This document shows, piece after piece, positions 51,443 through 58,579 of a DNA stretch of 64,000 nucleotides. Location: contig JALVSY010000007.1 in NCBI GenBank assembly GCA_027036135.1, forward strand, positions 934,880 to 998,879, written 5' to 3'. The DNA is from Pyrodictiaceae archaeon. Lineage in GTDB: Archaea; Thermoproteota; Thermoprotei_A; Sulfolobales; Pyrodictiaceae. The notes beneath the pieces are model-generated. The model had not been told where the DNA came from. It saw only the letters and a program-made list of their open reading frames with translations, and did no database searches. Position 1 is the stretch's first letter. The number at the start of each line of letters is the position of its first letter. The position numbers and the translations under genes were made by a program.

Positions 51443-54103
51443 CTATGTATATGCTTCTCTGGGTTTCGCTGCTTGCCTTGCTCGTAGAAGCTCCATTACT
51501 TTAGCGTGTAGCTCCATTAGTAGCTTCTTCCTATCCTCCATGAGTACTATATCGCTATAGCCTCTAGCAACTATATGGTGAGCAAATGGGCTCGGTATAT
51601 GCGTCGGGCCAAAGAATTCTACAACGATATCGCCACTATGTATCCACTCTAGTACTTTTTTCGCGTTATTTATATCCATGTAATCCTCTAGTATCTCTCT
51701 GTAGGCTTCACGTAGGATCGGGAATCTAGGTATTCGTTCAACGGCCTCGAGAAGTGCTTGCGCGTTAAGCTGCAAGCGATGCGGGTCTCGCTTCCTGCCA
51801 TGGTATCGTCTGAGTATCATGAGTGCTCTCTCAGCGCAATGCCTAAACCTTCTCTTTAAGAGCTCTGTGCTACGAAGAACCCTATGCAATATTTCCTCGA
51901 TATTAGTTGGCGAGACGCTGTATACTAGCTCTTCTAGATCGATTTCGCTTCTTAACCCACTAACTGTGAGCATGAAAGCATTATCGGTAATAGTTATCCT
52001 TACATTTGTCCTTAACATATTGGATAACATGTATGCATATGCTCTTGAGAGCGTATCATTTACTCTCCTGCCGAAGAGCGAGTGAAATATTATTGAGGTT
52101 GCCTGGTTCTCCTCGTCAAGGAAATGTTCTACTAGGACCATCTTATCGCTGGGAACAAGTCCGTCGGTGAACAAGTATTGCTCGAGCACATAGTTGTATA
52201 TATTCTCGGCAGCATGCTCCTCAAGCCTATATTCTTTCGCGATGAGTTCCACTGCCCTAGCCTTGGGAATGTCTTGCTCTATTAGATCTTTGACCCAGCG
52301 TCTAAATGCCCCAACAAGTAATGCGGAATCAAAGGCCAGAGGCAGCATCTCTGAATACCAGCTCGGAACAGTTGGTCGTGCACCCTCAGCTCTTTTCACG
52401 ACTATACGCATGCCGTCCGACTTTAGAAACTCGTATGTCCGCCCACCTAGTACAAATATGTCACCGGGTGAAAGTAGCTGCACAAAGCCCTCTTCGAGAT
52501 CCCCAACATATTTCCCGTCAAGTGTGAACACGTGGACCTTTGCCTCGTCTGGTATAGTGCCGCTATTCATATAGTAAATCGATCTCGAGCCCCTCTTTCG
52601 TCCAAAAACGCCCTCGTCCTCATCAAGCCATATCTTGGCATAAACCCGGTAATCTTCTAAGCCGTAGCGCCCGGCTAAGTATCTCAGTACGTCCATGAAC
52701 TCCTCGTAGCTTAGGTCGCGGTATGGGTATGCTCTCTTCACCAGCCTGTATGCTTCCTCTATTTGCCACTTCTTTTCAAGCGACATGCCGACTATGTGCT
52801 GGGCTAGCACGTCGAGCGGCTTCTTAGGAATATGTATCTTGTCTATCTTTCTATCCATCGCTGCCTTTGCTAATACGGTACACTCTACGAGATCGTCTCG
52901 GTCAACTACAATTATTCTTCCCTTACTTACTTGGCGAATATGGTGCCCAGCTCTTCCTATACGTTGCAGGAGCCTTGACACGCTTTTCGGACTACTAAGC
53001 AAAACCACCAAATCTATATAACCAATATCTATACCTAGCTCGAGACTAGTCGAGGACACAACTACTTTGAGTTCTCCCCTCTTTAGCTTCTCCTCAACGC
53101 TTAGCCGGACATCGCGGCTAAGACTGCTATGATGAGCCTCTATCTCATCCATATCAGCTATTCCTTGCTCTTTAAGTATTTTCTTAAGCTTGTAGACAAC
53201 TCGCTCAGTAGCGCTCCTAGTGTTAGTGAATATCAGCGTTGTCCTATGCTCTTGTATGAGCTTCGCCAACAACCTATAAATGGCTTCATTAACCACGTCC
53301 GCGGGGGTGTGGATTAAGTCCCTAACAGGACATAGCACCCTAACATCTATCGGTTTAGCGAATCGAGCATCAACTATTATACAGTCACGTGGTTCCCCGT
53401 CGTCTCTGTAGCCGACAAGAAACTTAGCAACCTCCTCGAGAGGAGCAATTGTAGCAGATAGCCCTATTCTTTGAAGCTGTTCCCCCGCTAGATACGTCAG
53501 TCTCTCAAGGGATAAGCTTAGATGTGTACCCCGCTTACTCGATGCAAGTTCATGTATCTCGTCAACTATGAGCCATCGTGCTGTTGCTAGTCGCTCCCGA
53601 AACTTAGGAGCCGATAGGGCTATCCCTAGGCTCTCCGGTGTTGTGATCAGTATATGTGGTGGATCGCGAAGCATCTTCTGCTTCTCGTGAGGAGGAGTAT
53701 CGCTTGTTCTCACAGCTACCTTTATCTCAGGTAAGTCTCTCTCCTCCTTCGTTTTTGCGTACTCGCGGATTTCTCGGAGTGGTTGGAGAAGGTTGCGTCT
53801 CATATCGTTGTTAAGAGCGCGTAGAGGCGATACATAGATAGCATATATCTTGTCCTCTAGTTCGCCGTTCTCAGCGAGCCTAAAGAACTCATCTATAATT
53901 CCCAGGAATACGGCAAGTGTTTTACCAGTACCAGTAGGCGACGATAATAGTACGTTGTGGCCTTGTTTTATCAATGGTATTGCGCATTTCTGTGGAGTAG
54001 TAAAGGAGCCATATTTGTTCCTAAACCAGCCAGCTACGTAGCTACGCAGCATAGAGTATACTTCTTCGTCGCGCCAGCACTGCTCTAGCCACTTAATCGG
54101 CAT
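51443..54103 (-). CDS. Lhr-family (large helicase-related) SF2 helicase
   Basis: The product (about 886 residues from the preferred start) is a superfamily 2 helicase of the Lhr/ASCC-like group. Motif I is SSPTGTGKTLA, motif II is VDEIHEL, motif III is GLSATI, and motif VI lies in RIGRAGHH. A long C-terminal region with a winged helix follows, including the family's cysteine-free beta barrel. Crenarchaeal Lhr enzymes unwind 3'-tailed DNA and RNA-DNA hybrids and are linked to repair. I prefer the ATG at 54103 after GGAG over the GTG at 54127. It faces the plus-strand nuclease cluster that begins at 54243. Confidence 0.9.
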   Translation of the reverse strand: MPIKWLEQCWRDEEVYSMLRSYVAGWFRNKYGSFTTPQKCAIPLIKQGHNVLLSSPTGTGKTLAVFLGIIDEFFRLAENGELEDKIYAIYVSPLRALNNDMRRNLLQPLREIREYAKTKEERDLPEIKVAVRTSDTPPHEKQKMLRDPPHILITTPESLGIALSAPKFRERLATARWLIVDEIHELASSKRGTHLSLSLERLTYLAGEQLQRIGLSATIAPLEEVAKFLVGYRDDGEPRDCIIVDARFAKPIDVRVLCPVRDLIHTPADVVNEAIYRLLAKLIQEHRTTLIFTNTRSATERVVYKLKKILKEQGIADMDEIEAHHSSLSRDVRLSVEEKLKRGELKVVVSSTSLELGIDIGYIDLVVLLSSPKSVSRLLQRIGRAGHHIRQVSKGRIIVVDRDDLVECTVLAKAAMDRKIDKIHIPKKPLDVLAQHIVGMSLEKKWQIEEAYRLVKRAYPYRDLSYEEFMDVLRYLAGRYGLEDYRVYAKIWLDEDEGVFGRKRGSRSIYYMNSGTIPDEAKVHVFTLDGKYVGDLEEGFVQLLSPGDIFVLGGRTYEFLKSDGMRIVVKRAEGARPTVPSWYSEMLPLAFDSALLVGAFRRWVKDLIEQDIPKARAVELIAKEYRLEEHAAENIYNYVLEQYLFTDGLVPSDKMVLVEHFLDEENQATSIIFHSLFGRRVNDTLSRAYAYMLSNMLRTNVRITITDNAFMLTVSGLRSEIDLEELVYSVSPTNIEEILHRVLRSTELLKRRFRHCAERALMILRRYHGRKRDPHRLQLNAQALLEAVERIPRFPILREAYREILEDYMDINNAKKVLEWIHSGDIVVEFFGPTHIPSPFAHHIVARGYSDIVLMEDRKKLLMELHAKVMELLRARQAAKPREAYT

Positions 54104-54242
54104 TGCTTGTCCCCGCTCCTTTAACACTTGTTTCCTATACTCCTGTACCGGGGCTAAGAGCGTTTAGCTCCTAGGCCCAAAGGCCTTTAATCTCTAAGCA
54201 ATCCAGTGTTACTTATACCATTTTCATAGGGGATGATACCTA

Positions 54243-54452
54243 GTGCCAAAAACCGTCATAATAACTTTCAAGGCCCCAGCAGAGCTGGTAGAGAGACTAG
54301 ACGAGCTAGTAAGTGCCGGGTTCTTCCGAAATAGAAGCGAGGCGCTGCGACACGCGCTCGTCATGCTAATCAATAAGTATGGGGTAGTAGGTCTTGCTAG
54401 TGAAGAAGGCAAAGCTAACGAAGGAGGACTTGGAGACCCTGTACAAGCTTAG
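54243..54452 (+). CDS. Ribbon-helix-helix DNA-binding protein
   Basis: The first 45 residues form a classic ribbon-helix-helix: the strand TVIITFKAP, helix LVERLDELVSAG, the turn with FRNRSEALRHAL. The rest is a short glycine-rich tail. Such small CopG/Arc-like proteins bind operators as dimers. Start is GTG 54243. It overlaps the next gene by more than 50 bases in another frame and is the first gene of the plus-strand cluster leading to the Cas4-like, PHP and NurA-like genes, so it may regulate them. Confidence 0.8.
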   Translation: MPKTVIITFKAPAELVERLDELVSAGFFRNRSEALRHALVMLINKYGVVGLASEEGKANEGGLGDPVQA

Positions 54453-54720
54453 AGAAATGATAACTAATCTATCCTCCGAGGAGCTAACGGTTTTCAGTTA
54501 CGTCTGGGATAATATTTCTGTAGGCGAAATACTGTTCGAGCGAGACCTATACCGAATACACCGTGTACAAAAACCAATACTGGTAGCCAGGAGGCTACGC
54601 GAAAAAGGCCTCATCGAGAGAGGCGAGGGCTGCTACAACTTAGCCCGATGGCTCCGCCCACTGCGAAAAAAGATACAGAGCTTTAACGACCTTAGAACAC
54701 TTATCGATAAGCTTCCATAG
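54400..54720 (+). CDS. Winged-helix-like small protein overlapping the RHH gene
   Basis: The 107-residue product has a helix-rich, winged-helix-like pattern: a first helix, then ELTVFSYVWDNISVGEILF, and LVARRLREKGLIERGEGCYNLAR as the recognition helix and wing. It is probably a DNA-binding or dimerisation module. The GTG at 54400 is the more likely start; TTG at 54394 adds two residues. It overlaps the RHH gene by 53 bases. The tight overlap suggests that the two regulators are translated together. Confidence 0.68.
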   Translation: MKKAKLTKEDLETLYKLREMITNLSSEELTVFSYVWDNISVGEILFERDLYRIHRVQKPILVARRLREKGLIERGEGCYNLARWLRPLRKKIQSFNDLRTLIDKLP

Positions 54721-54764
54721 GCGCTTAGTACACTGCACTAATTGGTAAGCTCAGGCGATAATCC

Positions 54765-55385
54765 ATGAGTGTACTCGAAGAAATCTATAGCATTAAGCAA
54801 AAAGAGTTCACAGAAAAGCTAAAAGAGATGACAGATTCTAGGACAATATATGTAACAGACCTCGTCTCTTGTAGTATGAAGCGTATTATGCGTATTCGTT
54901 ACCCTCTTCTTAGCTTCCGATTCGAGCCACCCATGATTCTTGGAGACTTGGTCCACGCCGGTCTTGAGAAGTTGCTAGAGGAGCAAGGGTGGAGAGCCGA
55001 GGTACAGATCGAGAAGAGAATAAGCATTGATGGCGAGGAATACCTGCTCAAAGGGAGAGCCGACCTGGTTCGGTACGCTAGCGGATCGCAGAATAGAGTA
55101 GAAGAGGTAATTGAGATAAAAACGGGGCGCGACCTACCCTCAAACACGCCTCATGAACACCATGTTCTTCAATTGAAGATATATCTATATCTCCTTGGTG
55201 CGCAGAGAGGCTACTTAGTATACATAACACCTGAAAGACTCGTGGAGTTCCCGGTGGATCCAGAGCCTATAGACTTAGAGATGCTTGTGAGAGAAACAGT
55301 GTATAATGAGAAGACTCCTCGTTATGAGTGGGAGTGCAAGTACTGTCCCTATAGAAGGATTTGTCCCTTTGCCAGAACGAGGTAG
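54765..55385 (+). CDS. Cas4-like PD-(D/E)xK exonuclease with iron-sulfur cysteines, no CRISPR nearby
   Basis: The 206-residue protein has the RecB-type nuclease residues H64 (in LGDLVHAGLE), D100 (in GRADLV), and E117/K119 (VIEIKTG). It also has four cysteines for a 4Fe-4S cluster, C36 and then C191, C194 and C200 in CKYCPYRRICPF. This is the Cas4 layout. Cas4 trims ends during spacer acquisition, but no CRISPR array or cas1/cas2 lies in this window, so this is a standalone member, possibly a repair nuclease. Start is ATG 54765. The PHP gene begins shortly after the stop. Confidence 0.85.
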   Translation: MSVLEEIYSIKQKEFTEKLKEMTDSRTIYVTDLVSCSMKRIMRIRYPLLSFRFEPPMILGDLVHAGLEKLLEEQGWRAEVQIEKRISIDGEEYLLKGRADLVRYASGSQNRVEEVIEIKTGRDLPSNTPHEHHVLQLKIYLYLLGAQRGYLVYITPERLVEFPVDPEPIDLEMLVRETVYNEKTPRYEWECKYCPYRRICPFARTR

Positions 55386-55395
55386 CTTAGGCTTG

Positions 55396-56139
55396 GTGTA
55401 TAGGATTAAAGCAGACCTACATATGCATAGCACTTTCAGCGATGGACGCAACTCGCCGAAGGAGATCATACTCCGGGCTCTTGGCAAGGGGCTAGAAGCA
55501 ATAGCTATTACCGACCATGATACCTTCCAAGGCTCGATACATGCAAAGAGAATAGCCTCCTCGGAGAAACTCGATATAGTCGTAATTATAGGCGCCGAGA
55601 TAAGGACAAAGCAAGGCGACATTCTTGTCTACTGTCCCAGTGACCCTCTTGAAAAGGTACCACAGGACGCATTAGAGCTAGTTGATTATTCACACGAAAA
55701 TAATTGTATGGTTGTCCCGGCTCATCCATTTGATCTGAGAAGAAAAGGTATAGGTGAGCTAGTCTACGAAGCTCGGTGGGACGCCATTGAAGTGTTCAAT
55801 GCAATGAGTGACCCCATTAGTAATAAGCGTGCAGCCGAAGCAGCTCGTGAGCTAGGCTTACCTGGCCTTGCTAATAGCGACGCACATGTAGCTGACGCCG
55901 TAGGGTCAGCCTTCAACATAATAGAGACGAATAGCCTTGATCCGGGAGAAATACTTAGCTCGATTCGTGCCGGGAGAGTAACCCCGGTGCCTGGGCGCCC
56001 AGGTATGAAGGCAATAACCTCAACGCTCATGTGGAGTATTGAGCGTCGGCTCAAGAGGAGACGAAAAGGCCCAAGTCGGCTAGATTATGTAAGCGATGTA
56101 GATGAGGACTACTTCTATGGTGGAAAGTTACATGGATGA
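55396..56139 (+). CDS. PHP-domain phosphoesterase
   Basis: From the GTG at 55396 the product has about 247 residues and the four PHP metal motifs. These are DLHMHSTFSDG (residues 7-17), TDHDT (39-43), HPFD (about 116-119) and NSDAH (about 157-161), all with the expected metal-binding histidines and aspartates. Related proteins are trinuclear-metal phosphoesterases, including 5'-3' RNases and 3',5'-nucleotide phosphatases. I place the start after the Cas4-like stop, following GAGGTAG, because a longer frame would overlap it by 80 bases. It overlaps the NurA-like gene by 8 bases. Confidence 0.82.
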   Translation: MYRIKADLHMHSTFSDGRNSPKEIILRALGKGLEAIAITDHDTFQGSIHAKRIASSEKLDIVVIIGAEIRTKQGDILVYCPSDPLEKVPQDALELVDYSHENNCMVVPAHPFDLRRKGIGELVYEARWDAIEVFNAMSDPISNKRAAEAARELGLPGLANSDAHVADAVGSAFNIIETNSLDPGEILSSIRAGRVTPVPGRPGMKAITSTLMWSIERRLKRRRKGPSRLDYVSDVDEDYFYGGKLHG

Positions 56140-57085
56140 GCGGAGTCTGGAGGTTTTTGAGATAACTGATCCTAGGGCGATAGCTGATAGACTTGCGTCG
56201 AGGATATCGAGGACGAGTAGAGAAATCGTTGAGAGAACACGCTCGGCTCTGGACATAAAGAGTATATGTAGTCCCGTACATTCTCAAATAGTCTATGCAA
56301 TCGACTCGGCCTATCCAAGTAGGCCCCTAGACCTAGTAGGATTATCAATAAGCCTTGTCGCGGTTGTATCAGTGAAATTCAAAGAGGGAGATAGAGTAGA
56401 AACACGTACTAAGAGGAGGCTTCTTGTGAGCTACTTTTCGGAGATAGAACAAGATCGTGTGGCCGCTTTTGCGAGAAAAGAGGAGAGACTAATAGCGCTT
56501 AGAGCCATAGAAGACGCCGACATGTTGCTAATTGATGGCGAGATAGTGCCCTACAAGCGTGCCCAAGGCTATTGGAAGGAGCCAGTAAGCCTAAGTATAG
56601 AGCTACTCGAGAAAGCTCTAAGGAAAGGTACCCCCATAGTGGGTGTTATAAAAAGAAGCTACTCAACCGAGCTAGCACGAGAACTAGGACTCAGTCTTAA
56701 CGATAAATCGATAGCATCACTCGTATTGAGGCGCGGCGAGTTCATAGAGATAAGGCCCGGCTTCGGTGTGCTAAGAGAGCATGGATGTAAGGTTATATAT
56801 TATAAGCCTCTCCGAGGCCTCGGAGAGGCGGTAAAGCTAGAAGCTTGTATACCTAGCGGTGGGCCAGATACATGCGAGATAGTATCATATTTAGCACGCG
56901 AAGCTGGATCCTCGGGGCTTCCCTGGATCATCGATCTTGTTGACTCTCTTTCGAAGAAGGAAGTATCCATGATAGAGGCTATACGGAGCACATTGCTTAA
57001 CAAATTAGCAATTTATGGGGGAGAGAACATTGTAGTGGGTTATCCAACAAATCCCCAGGAGAAGAGAACGGGTTATAGAGAATAG
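56132..57085 (+). CDS. NurA-domain nuclease, without HerA nearby
   Basis: The 317-residue product resembles NurA: the first metal aspartate lies in VYAIDSAYP (D58), the second in LLIDGEIVP (D135), and a C-terminal region ends in KRTGYRE. NurA is a 5'-3' exo/endonuclease that works with HerA helicase in DNA-end resection. No herA, rad50 or mre11 is in the window; instead the gene sits behind Cas4-like and PHP genes. I chose the ATG at 56132, overlapping the PHP gene by 8 bases; ATG at 56117 is an alternative. Confidence 0.75.
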   Translation: MDERSLEVFEITDPRAIADRLASRISRTSREIVERTRSALDIKSICSPVHSQIVYAIDSAYPSRPLDLVGLSISLVAVVSVKFKEGDRVETRTKRRLLVSYFSEIEQDRVAAFARKEERLIALRAIEDADMLLIDGEIVPYKRAQGYWKEPVSLSIELLEKALRKGTPIVGVIKRSYSTELARELGLSLNDKSIASLVLRRGEFIEIRPGFGVLREHGCKVIYYKPLRGLGEAVKLEACIPSGGPDTCEIVSYLAREAGSSGLPWIIDLVDSLSKKEVSMIEAIRSTLLNKLAIYGGENIVVGYPTNPQEKRTGYRE

Positions 57086-57215
57086 TGAGGTATTGTCTGC
57101 CCCCGACCCCCAGCCGCAGAGGGATCCGCTGTTCATCCAGCCCCCAGTTGAGGGGGTGTTGCAGCGGCGAGCTCCGCCCGTATATGTAGTAGGTATTTCC
57201 CGAGTAAGTTATTGG
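57086..57215. other. GC-rich intergenic region with hairpins
   Basis: Between the NurA-like stop and the convergent flavin-barrel gene, a perfect CCCCC-AGTTGA-GGGGG hairpin lies at 57141-57156, nested within GCCGC (57115-57119) and GCGGC (57164-57168), which can close it at a distance. The stretch is markedly richer in GC than its flanks. No tRNA, C/D or ACA signature was found. It may be an end-of-operon structure for two converging transcripts or a small RNA. Confidence 0.3.
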
Positions 57216-57836
57216 TTACGCGCATCCGCTTAAGAGGAGCCACTTTTCGGCTTCCTTGGCAGCGGTTAGTGCTAGTCTATGTACTTCCTCGTCCCATGTG
57301 GCGTGAAGAATGCATTGAATCGAGCCTGTTACGGTATTGAAGAGCTCTACTAGTTTGTTACAAGGTATAGGCCTAGTTGATGTAGCCCAGAATTTTATCC
57401 TAGAGAGGGCTATTAGGAGTTCTATGCTGCATCCATATTCTCTGCTATAGGGTTTTGGTTCACCTTTAATGTATCTCGCTAGTGGAGTTAGTGCTAGTCT
57501 TAGCTTGTTTCCTTTTTTTGCCCTAGCTGTTATTACGGCCTCAACTACTATCCCGTCATACCTGGGGCATGGTGTTGAGATGTTTTGTGCTCTCCGTGTC
57601 TCGATCTTTTTGCCTATGTTGAGCGAGTAGTAGAAAGGTTTCACATCGAAGGGAAAGAGTATACAGGCTTCATAGGCCTCGGGGGCTTTCTGGCTAAGAC
57701 GAGTACCCGGATATACATTTGCATATAAAATTTCATTATTTATATATATGCCTAAGGGTGTTACAAGTATGGACGAATCAGAGAGTCTTAGAACAGTAAC
57801 TGATTCATTAAACCTTCTCGGAGCTGGACAGGGCAC
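57216..57836 (-). CDS. DUF447-type protein (FMN-binding split-barrel fold)
   Basis: The 206-residue protein matches the archaeal DUF447 family: an early strand pair with VTPLGIYINN, then VYPGTRLSQKAPEAYEACILFPFDVKPFYYS (cut at its conserved Pro-Phe), and DEEVHRLALTAAKEAEKWLL as a C-terminal helix. The fold resembles FMN-binding split barrels; no ligand is shown by sequence. Start is GTG 57836, with GAGGG six bases upstream. It overlaps the divergent mptE gene by 68 bases at the 5' ends, which is unusual. DUF447 genes are often found near pterin biosynthesis genes. Confidence 0.72.
   Translation of the reverse strand: MPCPAPRRFNESVTVLRLSDSSILVTPLGIYINNEILYANVYPGTRLSQKAPEAYEACILFPFDVKPFYYSLNIGKKIETRRAQNISTPCPRYDGIVVEAVITARAKKGNKLRLALTPLARYIKGEPKPYSREYGCSIELLIALSRIKFWATSTRPIPCNKLVELFNTVTGSIQCILHATWDEEVHRLALTAAKEAEKWLLLSGCA
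57739..57746 (+). promoter_or_regulatory. TATA box for mptE
   Basis: TTTATATA (57739-57746) lies 23-30 bases before the ATG at 57769, which would give a leaderless or nearly leaderless mRNA. A second TATA-like element (57724-57731) is 15 bases further upstream and would leave a 17-base leader with AGGGTG. Both lie inside the coding region of the divergent gene on the other strand. Confidence 0.55.
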
Positions 57837-58569
57837 AGTAAACCCTCTTTCCCCGCTCTATTGGTGTGAGGTTTACGATGCTATAAGAGGACTTTTGAAA
57901 TTTAGTAGGAGAGATGATTGCTTTGCCGCAAGTGTTGCTGAGTACCTCGCATATAGAGCGCGCCTGGAGGGAAGCTTGCTCTCCTTAGACCAGGTATGTG
58001 CCAGTATCAAGTCCCGTGATGTCTGCATAGCTGGTGGTTCATCAAGTCTAGCCCTATTCTTAGACGAGCTAGCTAGCTGTGATGCCGTGATAAGTGTTGA
58101 TGGTGCAACAAGTATTCTATCTAGGCACGGTATTTTGCCAAGGATTATTGTGAGCGACCTCGATGGGGCATGGAGTTGGTTGATCAATGCTGCTGCCCAG
58201 GGCTCCATCCTCGCGATACATGTACATGGCGATAATTATCCCTATGCTATCCAGTTCTTAATGAGTAACCCTTTGCCCAGGATTATAGTTTCTCATCAAT
58301 GCCCAGGGCATGGCAATTACTCCGTATTTATACCCGGCTTTACTGATGGCGAAAGAGCGCTTGGTCTCGCTCTTTTGTGCTCGCCTCGCAGCATTACCTT
58401 GTATGGTATGAGAACATGGGAGAAGGTAGGCCACTGGTCTAAGCCTTGGTTAAGAATCGACACTAAGCCTTGGCCGTTGAAGGCGCGTAAGCTTAGAATA
58501 GCCGAGTTCATTATAGAGCTATTCATGGTATATGGGTTAAAACAAGGGACAAGGATTAGGAGAAGATGA
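57769..58569 (+). CDS. mptE: 6-hydroxymethyl-7,8-dihydropterin pyrophosphokinase, MptE type (DUF115)
   Basis: The 266-residue product is an archaeal MptE-like enzyme. The phosphoryl-transfer signature SDLDGAW (about residue 128) and the histidine-rich segment HVHGDNY follow the family, and a C-terminal lysine/arginine tail closes it. MptE transfers pyrophosphate to 6-hydroxymethyl-dihydropterin for methanopterin-type or folate-type cofactors. I chose the ATG at 57769 because the TATA box at 57739 would give a leaderless mRNA beginning here; an ATG at 57748 is possible. The start lies inside the antisense DUF447 gene; the stop is 10 bases from the convergent tmcA stop. Confidence 0.8.
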   Translation: MDESESLRTVTDSLNLLGAGQGTVNPLSPLYWCEVYDAIRGLLKFSRRDDCFAASVAEYLAYRARLEGSLLSLDQVCASIKSRDVCIAGGSSSLALFLDELASCDAVISVDGATSILSRHGILPRIIVSDLDGAWSWLINAAAQGSILAIHVHGDNYPYAIQFLMSNPLPRIIVSHQCPGHGNYSVFIPGFTDGERALGLALLCSPRSITLYGMRTWEKVGHWSKPWLRIDTKPWPLKARKLRIAEFIIELFMVYGLKQGTRIRRR

Positions 58570-58579
58570 GGAAGGAATA

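Noticed and set aside
54765-55385. Cas4-like gene as a sign of a CRISPR locus
   Set aside because: No direct-repeat array and no cas1, cas2 or effector gene is visible anywhere in the window.
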